Origin: Curtobacterium sp. MR_MD2014
GTDB taxonomy: Bacteria; Actinomycetota; Actinomycetes; Actinomycetales; Microbacteriaceae
DNA length: 64,000 nt
Assembly (NCBI RefSeq): GCF_000772085.1
Contig: NZ_CP009755.1
Span: 1,736,001 to 1,800,000 of the forward strand
Direction: 5' to 3'
Shown piece by piece: positions 8,895 through 16,420 of the stretch. Each line of letters opens with the position of its first letter. The stretch's first letter is position 1. Position numbers and translations under genes: made by a program. The notes under the pieces were generated by a model. The model was not told the DNA's origin and did no database searches. It was given only the letters and a program-made list of their open reading frames with translations.

Positions 8895-9854
8895 TCAGCG
8901 CAGCACGTCTGCGCGGTGGACGAGCGCTGCCGCCCCGATGAGCGGCCCGTCCTGGGACAGCGCGGTCGGCACGATCCGGACCTTCGTCACGAAGCCGAAC
9001 TCGACCCGCTCGGCCACCGCCTCGCGGGCGTACTCGAACAGGTCCGGCGTCACGTGCGAGAAGCCGCCGCCGATCGCCACGACCTCGAGGTCCACCAGGC
9101 TGGTCGCCGCCGCGACGGCCTGTCCGAGCGCCCGCCCGCTCCGCCGGACCGCCGCCACCGCGATCTCGTCGCCGGCCGCGTACGCGGCGGAGAGCTCCTC
9201 GCCGGTGCTCCCGGCGAAGCCCTGTCGCTGCGCCCAGGCGACGGTCTTCGGCCCGCTGGCGACCGCCTCGAGGCAGCCGGTACCGCCGCAGGCGCACGGG
9301 TCGTCGAAGCCGCCGCACTCGACGTGGCCGATGTGTCCGGCGTTGCCGGTGGGTCCGCTCACCGTGCGCCCGTGCAGGATGAGTCCGCCGCCGACGCCCG
9401 TCGACACGATCATCCCCATGACGTGGTCCGAGCCCTGCGCCGCACCGACCCAGTGCTCGGCCAGGGTGATCGCGAGCCCGTCCATCCGGAGCGTCACCGG
9501 CACCCCCTCGGGGACCAGGGCCGCGACCCGGTCGCGGAGCGGCCACCCGCGCCACACCGGCATGTTGAGGGGCGAGACGAGGCCGTGCTCCTCGTCGACC
9601 GGACCGGCCGCGCCGACCCCGACGCCGACGAGCCGGGCGTCCGCCGGCAGCGTCGCGAGGGTCGCCGTCACGACCTGGTCGACCGCCGCCTGCAGCTCGT
9701 CCGCACTCCGCAGCGGTCCGGTGGGCTGCCGGTGCCGGGTGCCGGGCAGGACGACGCCCTGGTCGGTGACGAGGGCCGCCTCGACCTTGGTGCCGCCGAG
9801 ATCGACGGCCAGCGCGATCGCGGACGAGGGGGACAGGGGTGCGGTGCTGGACAT
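8895..9854 (-). CDS. ROK-family sugar kinase (glucokinase-like)
   Basis: 319 residues. The phosphate-binding motif DLGGTK is at 18-23. The ROK zinc site is complete: GHIGH near 173-177 is followed by Cys187, Cys189 and Cys194 in the CACGGTGCLE segment. MDGLA/STGVGGGLILHG elements complete the actin-like fold. The enzyme should phosphorylate glucose or an amino sugar with ATP; substrate cannot be fixed from sequence. No DNA-binding domain is present, so it is a kinase rather than a NagC-type regulator. A GGAG ribosome-binding site lies 5 bases before the ATG. It precedes no obvious transporter. Confidence 0.88.
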   Translation of the reverse strand: MSSTAPLSPSSAIALAVDLGGTKVEAALVTDQGVVLPGTRHRQPTGPLRSADELQAAVDQVVTATLATLPADARLVGVGVGAAGPVDEEHGLVSPLNMPVWRGWPLRDRVAALVPEGVPVTLRMDGLAITLAEHWVGAAQGSDHVMGMIVSTGVGGGLILHGRTVSGPTGNAGHIGHVECGGFDDPCACGGTGCLEAVASGPKTVAWAQRQGFAGSTGEELSAAYAAGDEIAVAAVRRSGRALGQAVAAATSLVDLEVVAIGGGFSHVTPDLFEYAREAVAERVEFGFVTKVRIVPTALSQDGPLIGAAALVHRADVLR

Positions 9855-9969
9855 GCGCGCTCCGATGCGGCGGTCTGGAGGCCCGGCTCACCGTGACGAC
9901 GTGACCTCGCGTCGCTGCGAGCCGGCCCCGGCGGTGTGGTCGGGTCGGTCGTTGCTGGTCCGGACGTCC

Positions 9970-10026
9970 GGACGGACCGGGTGGGTCCGGACGGACCGGG
10001 TGGGTCCGAAGGGACCGGGTCGGTCC
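9970..10026. repeat. Three tandem copies of a 19-bp unit
   Basis: GGACGGACCGGGTGGGTCC is present exactly at 9970-9988 and 9989-10007, and a third copy at 10008-10026 matches at 16 of 19 positions. The unit is itself partly symmetric (GGACC...GGTCC). It sits in the 218-base gap between the ROK kinase start and the deoC stop, both minus-strand, so it may mark the kinase promoter region or the deoC 3' end. The remainder of this gap shows no gene. Confidence 0.8.
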
Positions 10027-10072
10027 GTCCGGGCCCGGGTGGGGCCGCTCGCGTGCGCGGGCGGCCGAGACG

Positions 10073-10834
10073 TCAGTAGGAGGAGGTGTCGTCGCCGAGT
10101 GCCGACGCGGTTCCGGTGGACGCACGGTGTGCGACCTCGTCGAGGATGCGTGCCGAGGCGCTCGTGCCGATGCGGTCGGCACCCGCGCGGACCATCTCGA
10201 GCAGCGTGTCGAGACCGCGGACGCCGCCGGATGCCTTGACACCCGTGTCGGGACCGACGGTGTCCCGCATCAGTCGGATGTGCTCGGCCGTCGCGCCGCC
10301 GCCGGCGAACCCGGTCGACGTCTTCACGAAGGCCGCGCCGGCGCGCTGGGCCGCTCGCGATGCGGCGACGATCTCGTCGTCGGTCAGGAACGCGGTCTCG
10401 AGGATGACCTTCACCACGGTGTCCCCGGCGGCGTCGACGACCGCACGGACGTCCTGCTCGACCCGGTCCCAGTCACCGGAGCGCGCTGCGCCGACGTTCT
10501 GCACCATGTCGAGCTCGAAGGCGCCGTCGGCCAGGGCCTGCAGCGACTCGGCGACCTTCGCGGCGGTGGTCGTGGTGCCGTGCGGGAACCCGATCACGGT
10601 GCCGACGCCCACCCCGGTGCCCTGCAGGCGCTCCACGGCGTGCGCGACGTCGCTCGGACGGACGCAGACGCTGAAGACCCGGTGCGCCGCGGCCTCGTCG
10701 AGCTGCGCATCGACGTCGGCGCGGGTGAGCTCGGGCTTCAGGATCGCGTGGTCGATGAGGGCGCGCACGGCGTCGGCGCCGAGCTCGTGCTGGTCGGCCC
10801 GGTCCTGGTGTGCGGGGATCGCTGCGTTGTCCAC
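10073..10834 (-). CDS. deoC: Deoxyribose-phosphate aldolase
   Basis: 253 residues with a GTG start. It cleaves 2-deoxyribose-5-phosphate to acetaldehyde and glyceraldehyde-3-phosphate in deoxynucleoside breakdown. The Schiff-base lysine is Lys171 in FVKTSTGF; a second conserved lysine lies in VKASGGVR, and CVRPSDV plus GTVIGFPHG are typical. A TAGGCT box (plus-strand 10841-10846) ends 6 bases before the GTG, so the message is probably leaderless. Its promoter shares a 42-base gap with the divergent SDR gene. Confidence 0.95.
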   Translation of the reverse strand: MDNAAIPAHQDRADQHELGADAVRALIDHAILKPELTRADVDAQLDEAAAHRVFSVCVRPSDVAHAVERLQGTGVGVGTVIGFPHGTTTTAAKVAESLQALADGAFELDMVQNVGAARSGDWDRVEQDVRAVVDAAGDTVVKVILETAFLTDDEIVAASRAAQRAGAAFVKTSTGFAGGGATAEHIRLMRDTVGPDTGVKASGGVRGLDTLLEMVRAGADRIGTSASARILDEVAHRASTGTASALGDDTSSY

Positions 10835-10876
10835 CCGGAAAGCCTACCCGGAGGCGACGCGCGTACCGTGCCCTCC

Positions 10877-12409
10877 ATGCAGGTCCTCGTCACCGGTGCG
10901 ACCGGGTACATCGGCGGACGACTCGTCCCCCGCCTCCTCGAGGCCGGGCACGACGTCCGTGTCTTCGTCCGCACGCCGCGGAAGCTCCAGGACGTGCCCT
11001 GGCACGACGACGTCCAGGTCGCCGAGGGCGACCTGCAGGACGCCGAGGCAGTCCGGTCCGCCGTCCAGGGCGTCGAGGCCGTCTACTACCTCGCGCACGC
11101 GATGGGTGCCGACGGCGACTTCGAGCAGGCCGAACGGGACGCCGCCGAGACGATGGCGCGCGAGGCCCACGACGCCGGTGTGCGCCGCTTCGTCTACCTG
11201 GGCGGACTGCACCCCGACGGCGAGCTGTCGAAGCACCTCCGGAGCCGGAAGGAGGTCGGGGACGTGCTCCTGGCCTCGGGCGTGCCGACGATCGCCTACC
11301 AGGCCGGTGTCGTGATCGGCTCGGGGAGCACCTCGTTCGAGATGATCCGCCACGTGACGGACGTCCTGCCCTGGATGCCGGCACCCCGCTGGGTCCGCAA
11401 CCGCATCCAGCCGATCGCCGTCCGTGACGTCCTCTACTACCTCGTCGAGGCGCTCGGCATCCCCGCCGACGTCAACCGGACGTTCGACATCGGTGGTCCC
11501 GACGTCCTCAAGTACGGGCAGATGCTGAACGGCTACGCGGTCGAGGCGAAGCTGCCGCAGCGGCGCTTCACCGTGCTGCCCGTGCTGACCCCGGGTCTCT
11601 CCGCACACTGGTTCAACATCGTGACGCCGATCCCGCGGAAGCTCGCGACACCGATCATCGAGTCGCTCCAGTTCGAGTGCGTGCAACGCGAGCACGACAT
11701 CGACCGGTACGTCCCGCGTCCGGAGGGCGGACTCACCTCCTACCGCCGTGCCGTCCGGCTGGCCCTGACGAAGATGCGGAAGGGCGAGGTGCAGACGAGC
11801 TGGCGCAGCGCCACGCTCTCCTCGACCCCGGCGGACCCGCTGCCGAGCGATCCGGAGTGGGCCGGGCACACCGTCTACGTCGACGACCGGAAGCGGCACT
11901 CGAGCGCGAGCGCGGACGACGTCTGGGGCGTCGTGGAGTCGATCGGCGGCGAGAACGGCTGGTACTCCTTCCCCCTGGCGTGGGTGGCGCGCGGCTGGAT
12001 GGACAAGGTCGCCGGCGGGGTCGGCCTGAACCGCGGTCGACGCGACCCCCACCGCCTGGAGCAGGGCGATGCACTCGACTGGTGGCGGGTGGAGCGGCTC
12101 GAACGCGGGCGCTACCTGCGGCTCCGCGCCGAGTTCAAGTCGCCGGGACGCGCCTGGCTCGAGATGCGGGTCACCCCGAGCGACGACGGCGGCAGCGACT
12201 ACCACCAGCGGGCGATCTACTTCCCCCAGGGGCTGCCCGGACGCCTGTACTGGTACGGCATCCTGCCCTTCCACGGCATCATCTTCCCCGGCATGGTCGA
12301 ACGCATCACGGCGGCGGCCGAGCGCGAGTCGCAGCACACGGAGTCGACGGGGCGGAACTGGACCCAGCAGAATGGGCCGCAGGAACCGGTACACGAGGAG
12401 GCAGCATGA
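10877..12409 (+). CDS. NAD(P)-binding SDR fused to DUF2867-like domain
   Basis: 510 residues. An N-terminal atypical short-chain dehydrogenase fold starts VLVTGATGYIGGRLVPRLLEAGH and has the RFVYLGGL and AYQAGVVIGSGS elements of the NmrA/UDP-epimerase-like subgroup. From about residue 330 a second domain (WYSFPLAWVARGWMD... WLEMRV... YWYGILPFHGIIFPGM) resembles DUF2867. This two-domain form is common in actinobacteria; substrate is unknown. TACCGT at 10864-10869 is 7 bases before the ATG, suggesting leaderless transcription. The stop overlaps the next gene by 4 bases. Confidence 0.82.
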   Translation: MQVLVTGATGYIGGRLVPRLLEAGHDVRVFVRTPRKLQDVPWHDDVQVAEGDLQDAEAVRSAVQGVEAVYYLAHAMGADGDFEQAERDAAETMAREAHDAGVRRFVYLGGLHPDGELSKHLRSRKEVGDVLLASGVPTIAYQAGVVIGSGSTSFEMIRHVTDVLPWMPAPRWVRNRIQPIAVRDVLYYLVEALGIPADVNRTFDIGGPDVLKYGQMLNGYAVEAKLPQRRFTVLPVLTPGLSAHWFNIVTPIPRKLATPIIESLQFECVQREHDIDRYVPRPEGGLTSYRRAVRLALTKMRKGEVQTSWRSATLSSTPADPLPSDPEWAGHTVYVDDRKRHSSASADDVWGVVESIGGENGWYSFPLAWVARGWMDKVAGGVGLNRGRRDPHRLEQGDALDWWRVERLERGRYLRLRAEFKSPGRAWLEMRVTPSDDGGSDYHQRAIYFPQGLPGRLYWYGILPFHGIIFPGMVERITAAAERESQHTESTGRNWTQQNGPQEPVHEEAA

Positions 12410-12990
12410 CCACCGAACACCCCACCGTCCTGTTCCTGGGCGACAGCATCACCGAGCAGGGTTCCTGGGACCAGTGGCTCCCGGGCGAGCGCACGAGCAA
12501 CCAGGGCGTCGGCGGCGACACCACCGACGGGGTGCTCGCGCGACTCGACGCCGTGATCGTCGAGCAGCCCGAGGTGATCGTGCTGCTCATCGGGACGAAC
12601 GACTTCGGGAACCACCGGTCGAGCGTCGAGCACGTCGTCCGCGGCGTCGAGTCGATCCTGGTGACGCTCCGCCGCGAGCTCCCCGGCGTCCGTCTGCTGC
12701 TCGTGTCGATCCTGCCCCGCCAGGCCGACTGGTGCGCCAAGATCGAGGAGGCGAACCGGCACCTCCGTCAGTTCGTCGCCACCTGCCACGCCCAGTACCT
12801 CGACCTCTGGCCGGCCCTCGCGGAGGACGACCACCTCGCCGACCGCTACACCGAGGACGGCCTGCACCTCACCGCCGACGGCTACCGCGCGGTCGTCGAC
12901 GAGCTCGTCCCGGCGCTCGAGCGCGTCCGCGGGCTGCCGCCGATGTCCCGTCCGATCCAGGCGATCGACCTCGAGGAGGCCGGCGCCTGA
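12406..12990 (+). CDS. SGNH/GDSL-type hydrolase
   Basis: 194 residues. Block I is LFLGDSIT with the nucleophile Ser14; NQGVGGDTT supplies the oxyanion glycine and IGTNDFGN is block III. The C-terminal DGLHLTADGY carries the catalytic Asp and His. There is no signal peptide, so it is probably a cytoplasmic lysophospholipase/arylesterase-type enzyme. ATGA overlap with the upstream SDR gene and one-base overlap with the following membrane protein make this a tight three-gene operon. Confidence 0.85.
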   Translation: MTTEHPTVLFLGDSITEQGSWDQWLPGERTSNQGVGGDTTDGVLARLDAVIVEQPEVIVLLIGTNDFGNHRSSVEHVVRGVESILVTLRRELPGVRLLLVSILPRQADWCAKIEEANRHLRQFVATCHAQYLDLWPALAEDDHLADRYTEDGLHLTADGYRAVVDELVPALERVRGLPPMSRPIQAIDLEEAGA

Positions 12991-13433
12991 TGGCACGGAA
13001 GGGTCGGCCCCCCGCAGGCTCGTCGCTGCAGGGGGTGCCGACGCACCGCCCCGACGAGCGCCCGGCGACCACCGCGGCGTCGGCCGACGGGATGCCGCCC
13101 TTCACGCGCCCGGCACTCGCGCCGTCGCTGCTCGCCGCGGTCGTCCTCATCGCCTTCGTCGCGGTCCTCGACTCCTCGGGCTTCGTCTTCGTCCGGTGGG
13201 GCGTGACGGTGCTCGCGCTGATCGTGCTCGTCTTCGCCGTCCGGGGCCGCTCCTGGTGGGCCGTCGCGCTCACGGCCGCGATCGCGGTGTGTTGGAACCC
13301 CGTCGTGATCGTGCCGATCCCCGGCCAGGTCTGGGCGGGCCTCCAGCTCGTCGCTGCCGCGGCCTTCATCCTGACCGGCATCGCCGTCAAGGTGCCGCGC
13401 GAGACGGACTCGGGGCGCGCCTCCCGACCGTGA
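12990..13433 (+). CDS. Small membrane protein (DUF6804-like)
   Basis: 147 residues. The first 45 are polar (Pro/Ala/Thr/Arg). Four hydrophobic segments follow: SLLAAVVLIAFVAVLDSS, VRWGVTVLALIVLVFAV, WWAVALTAAIAVCW, and AGLQLVAAAAFILTGIAVKV. The NPVVIVPIPGQVW loop between helices 3 and 4 is the most distinctive feature. I recognise the pattern of a small actinobacterial integral membrane family but cannot give a function. The start overlaps the hydrolase stop (TGATG). Confidence 0.65.
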   Translation: MARKGRPPAGSSLQGVPTHRPDERPATTAASADGMPPFTRPALAPSLLAAVVLIAFVAVLDSSGFVFVRWGVTVLALIVLVFAVRGRSWWAVALTAAIAVCWNPVVIVPIPGQVWAGLQLVAAAAFILTGIAVKVPRETDSGRASRP

Positions 13434-13477
13434 CCGCGCGGCGCTCGCGCGCGCCCGCCGGACGGTAGGATCGCAGG

Positions 13478-13498
13478 AGCCGGGCACAGGGCCCGGCT
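13478..13498 (+). promoter_or_regulatory. Hairpin in the leader of the Stealth gene
   Basis: AGCCGGGC at 13478-13485 pairs perfectly with GCCCGGCT at 13491-13498 around the loop ACAGG. A TAGGAT -10-like box ends at 13471, so transcription would start right at this hairpin. There is no U-run after it, so it looks more like a 5' leader structure than a terminator. Confidence 0.4.
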
Positions 13499-13519
13499 GA
13501 CGCGATGCGAAGGGCATGG

Positions 13520-15073
13520 ATGAGCCACGAGACCGAGCCGGCGACCGAGAGTCCTCTGCTGAACCCTCGACCGTCCTCCGGCGGTCTCGACCGACCTGAC
13601 GTCGTCGTCCGCAAGGGACGCCTGACCCTGGTCAACGGGCACCTGACGCCCCAGCAGTCGATGATCGAGGACCTGTTGTTCCTCGACGACGCGCTCACCG
13701 CCGGCGACGTCGACCACCTGCTCATCCGCGGCAACGACCGACGTCCGGTCGTCGCGGTCGACGAGCGCGACCGGCAGCGTGCCGAGAGCGCGATCATGGC
13801 CGCCGCGGTCAACGAGCCGTTCTACGCGAAGCCGCCGGGACAGCCCGCCGTGCTCGTGCTCGACGATGGTCTCGGATCGGTGGACGAGCCGGTGCTCCGG
13901 CTCTTCCGACCCCGGCTCGAGCCGATGGGACGCCTCCGCTACGGCGCCGAGACGAGCGTGCAGCTCGAGTTCTGGCGCGTGACCGACACCGAGGTGCTCG
14001 CCCCCGTCGAGAACGCCCTGATGCGCCGCAGTCTCCCCGTCGAGGAGTTCGAGCTCGTCGACATCGAACGCTACGGCCGCACCTGGCGCACCGTCGAGCA
14101 CATGTTCGACGACCACGTGTCGGACATCCGGTTCCCGATCGACATCGTCTTCTCGTGGGTCGACGGCAACGCGATCGAGTACCAGCGGGCACGTCAGGCC
14201 GCGCAGGCGAACGCCGTGCTGGGGGAGGGCGACGACGCTCCGGCGCGCTTCCGACAGATCGACGAGCTGAAGTACGCGCTGCGCTCCGTCCACACCTTCG
14301 CGCCGTGGATCCGCCAGATCTACATCGCCACGGACTCGCCGGCGCCCGCGTGGCTCGCCGACCACCCGAAGGTCCGGATCGTCCGGAGCGAGGAGTTCTT
14401 CGCAGACCCCTCGGTGCTCCCGACGCACAACTCGCAGGCCGTCGAGTCGCAGCTGCACCACATCCCGGGCATCAGCGAGCACTTCATCTACTCGAACGAC
14501 GACATGTTCTTCGGGCGGATGGTCGAGCCCTCGGTGTTCTTCAGCCCGGGGTCGGTGTCGAAGTTCATCCTCGCGACCACCCGCATCGGGCTCGGGACGA
14601 ACAACCCGGCACGGAGCGGGTTCGAGAACTCCGCCCGCGTCAACCGTCGCCTGCTGCAGCAGCGCTTCGGCGCGGTGACCACACGGCACCTCGAGCACGC
14701 GCCCACACCGCTGCGCGCCTCGATCATGACCGAGATGGAGCACGAGTTCGCAGACGAGTTCCGCGCGACGATGGCATCGCGGTTCCGCGCGGCCGAGAAC
14801 ATCTCCGTGACGAACTCCCTGTACCACTACTACGCGCTGCTCACCGGTCGGGCGATCGTGCAGGAGAACGCTCCGGTGCGCTACGTCGACACGACCATGC
14901 AGTCCGGGCTGAAGGCGCTGGAGGACCTGCTCAAGAAGCGGAACGTCGACTTCTTCTGCCTGAACGACGGGAGCTTCCCGGAGGTCTCCGACGACGAGCG
15001 CACCCGGCGCGTGACGGACTTCCTGGAGAAGTACTTCCCGTTCCCGGCGCCGTGGGAGCAGGACGCGCAGTAG
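13520..15073 (+). CDS. Stealth-family sugar-phosphate transferase
   Basis: 517 residues. Stealth conserved regions are visible in order: CR1 IDIVFSWVDGNAIEYQ near 208-223, CR2 RFRQIDELKYALRSV through HFIYSNDDMFFGRMVEP, CR3 near TNSLYHYYALLTG, and CR4 at the C-terminus (FFCLNDGSFPE). Family members transfer hexose-1-phosphate to build phosphodiester-linked capsule or wall glycans. No other polysaccharide gene is beside it. The ATG at 13520 is preferred because GAAGGG lies 6 bases upstream; the in-frame ATG at 13505 lacks a ribosome-binding site. Leader holds a TAGGAT box and a perfect hairpin. Confidence 0.88.
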   Translation: MSHETEPATESPLLNPRPSSGGLDRPDVVVRKGRLTLVNGHLTPQQSMIEDLLFLDDALTAGDVDHLLIRGNDRRPVVAVDERDRQRAESAIMAAAVNEPFYAKPPGQPAVLVLDDGLGSVDEPVLRLFRPRLEPMGRLRYGAETSVQLEFWRVTDTEVLAPVENALMRRSLPVEEFELVDIERYGRTWRTVEHMFDDHVSDIRFPIDIVFSWVDGNAIEYQRARQAAQANAVLGEGDDAPARFRQIDELKYALRSVHTFAPWIRQIYIATDSPAPAWLADHPKVRIVRSEEFFADPSVLPTHNSQAVESQLHHIPGISEHFIYSNDDMFFGRMVEPSVFFSPGSVSKFILATTRIGLGTNNPARSGFENSARVNRRLLQQRFGAVTTRHLEHAPTPLRASIMTEMEHEFADEFRATMASRFRAAENISVTNSLYHYYALLTGRAIVQENAPVRYVDTTMQSGLKALEDLLKKRNVDFFCLNDGSFPEVSDDERTRRVTDFLEKYFPFPAPWEQDAQ

Positions 15074-15277
15074 CCCCCAGCGGACCGTCCGGCCCGGTCT
15101 CCCTCGTCGCGGCGAACGGGCCGATGACGGCACTGTCGGTGCGGCGGGCGGGCCAGCCCTGGCGCCTCCGATCGAGCGGGCCATTCCTGTCGCGCTCAGC
15201 GCGCGGGCGCGACGAGCCGTGCCCGCAGGACGACCGGCGCGCGGCATGTCGTGCCCGCTCGGCGGGCAGGAGTGGCC
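15074..15277. other. 204-base convergent gap with one arm of a dispersed palindrome
   Basis: This gap separates the + Stealth gene from the - metallophosphoesterase. It contains CGGCATGTCGTGC at 15242-15254, identical to one arm of the palindrome at 30272-30314, followed by a short hairpin GCCCGC-TCG-GCGGGC at 15253-15267 that may be a terminator. No coding frame or RNA gene is apparent. Confidence 0.5.
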
Positions 15278-16237
15278 TCAGCGGCGGACGGGGGAGGTGG
15301 GCACCGTGTCGAGGGTGAACACCGGGATGCTCGAGGTGACGGGCGCCGGCTCGACGGCCGGTGCGATGGTGATGCCGGCCGCCGCGAGGCGTGCCTCCGT
15401 CTGCTCCGACGACACCGGTTCGCCGACCGTGGAGTAGTGGCCGATCGGCACCACCGAGTGCACGACGTTGTTCCCGTACACGTGGACGAGGTTGAACGAC
15501 TGCGCGCCGTCCTGCCCCCGGGTGCCGCCCTGGTACTCGGTGAGGTCCTGCGTGTAGCAGGTGGCACTCGCGACGGACACGGGCACGCCCGCGAACACGG
15601 CGCTCGTCGAGTAGTGCAGGTGTCCGGCGATGATCGAGATGACGTCCGACCCCTCGACCACCTCCGCGAGGGCCGCCTGGTCGCGCAGTTCGACGAGGAC
15701 GGCGAGGTCCTGCACGCTCGGCACGGGCGGGTGGTGCATGGCGAGGATCGTGCCGTGCGGCGCCGCCTCGGACAGCACCTCGGCGAGCCAGTCGAGCTGC
15801 GCGGGGGAGACCTCGCCGTGGTGTGCCCCCGGCACGCTCGTGTCGAGGGTGATCACGCGGAGGCCGTTCACGTCGTAGACGAAGTCGACCGGACGATCGG
15901 TCGGCTGCAGCCCGAAGAGCTCCTGGCGGAAGGCCCCGCGCTCGTCGTGGTTCCCCATGGCCCAGATGACCTGCGCGCCGATCCGGCGGGCAGCCGGCTC
16001 GACGATGTCGCGGATCCGGACGTAGGCACCGGCTTCGCCCTTGTCGGCGACGTCGCCGGTGACGACGATGGCCTCCGGGTGGGTGCCGGAGGCCTCGATG
16101 TCGGCGACGATCGCCGAGAGCCGTGCTGCGGAGTCGACGTCGCCGTAGAGCGCGCCGTCACCCGCCACGAGGTGGGTGTCGCTGAGGTGGAGGAGGAAGT
16201 GGTTCGGCCTGGGGTGTTCGGCCGTCCGGCTGTCCAT
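15278..16237 (-). CDS. Class III cyclic-nucleotide phosphodiesterase-like metallophosphoesterase
   Basis: 319 residues. All metallophosphoesterase metal-binding blocks are present: LSDTHL (D-x-H), VVTGDVADKG (GD), AMGNHDE (GNHD), LAMHHPPV, and AGHLHYS (GHxH). The order and SxxRL...IVADIEASG spacing resemble the CpdA/Rv0805-like cyclic nucleotide phosphodiesterase group. No signal peptide is evident. The ATG at 16237 is chosen because MDSR begins the compact domain; 23 further in-frame codons lie upstream. Substrate (cAMP, other phosphoesters) is not decided by sequence. Confidence 0.85.
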   Translation of the reverse strand: MDSRTAEHPRPNHFLLHLSDTHLVAGDGALYGDVDSAARLSAIVADIEASGTHPEAIVVTGDVADKGEAGAYVRIRDIVEPAARRIGAQVIWAMGNHDERGAFRQELFGLQPTDRPVDFVYDVNGLRVITLDTSVPGAHHGEVSPAQLDWLAEVLSEAAPHGTILAMHHPPVPSVQDLAVLVELRDQAALAEVVEGSDVISIIAGHLHYSTSAVFAGVPVSVASATCYTQDLTEYQGGTRGQDGAQSFNLVHVYGNNVVHSVVPIGHYSTVGEPVSSEQTEARLAAAGITIAPAVEPAPVTSSIPVFTLDTVPTSPVRR

Positions 16238-16360
16238 CGGTCTCTCGTTCCGTTGGCGGATGCGTGGTGCAACACGTTGCCACACCGTCGATGACGAGTC
16301 CAGCACGCCACTCTGAATGCACGGTGAACCGGGAGTGGCGAGTCTGCACCAGAACAGGCG

Positions 16361-16407
16361 AACGAACGAGCCCCCCGACCACGGTGTGGTCGAGGGGCTC
16401 GTTCGTT
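16361..16407 (-). terminator. Terminator of the ctaE-qcrCAB operon
   Basis: A 22-bp stem with a single mismatch (AACGAACGAG... paired with ...CTCGTTCGTT) closes on the three-base loop GGT. It begins 14 bases past the qcrB stop on the minus strand and is followed in that direction by TTCGCCTG-like sequence rather than a pure U-run. Position and strength fit a rho-independent terminator. Confidence 0.75.
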
Positions 16408-16420
16408 CTTGCCGAGGAAC

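Noticed and set aside
9970..10026. Tandem 19-bp copies as a small CRISPR array
   Set aside because: The copies abut with no spacers, the unit is short and no cas gene is present.
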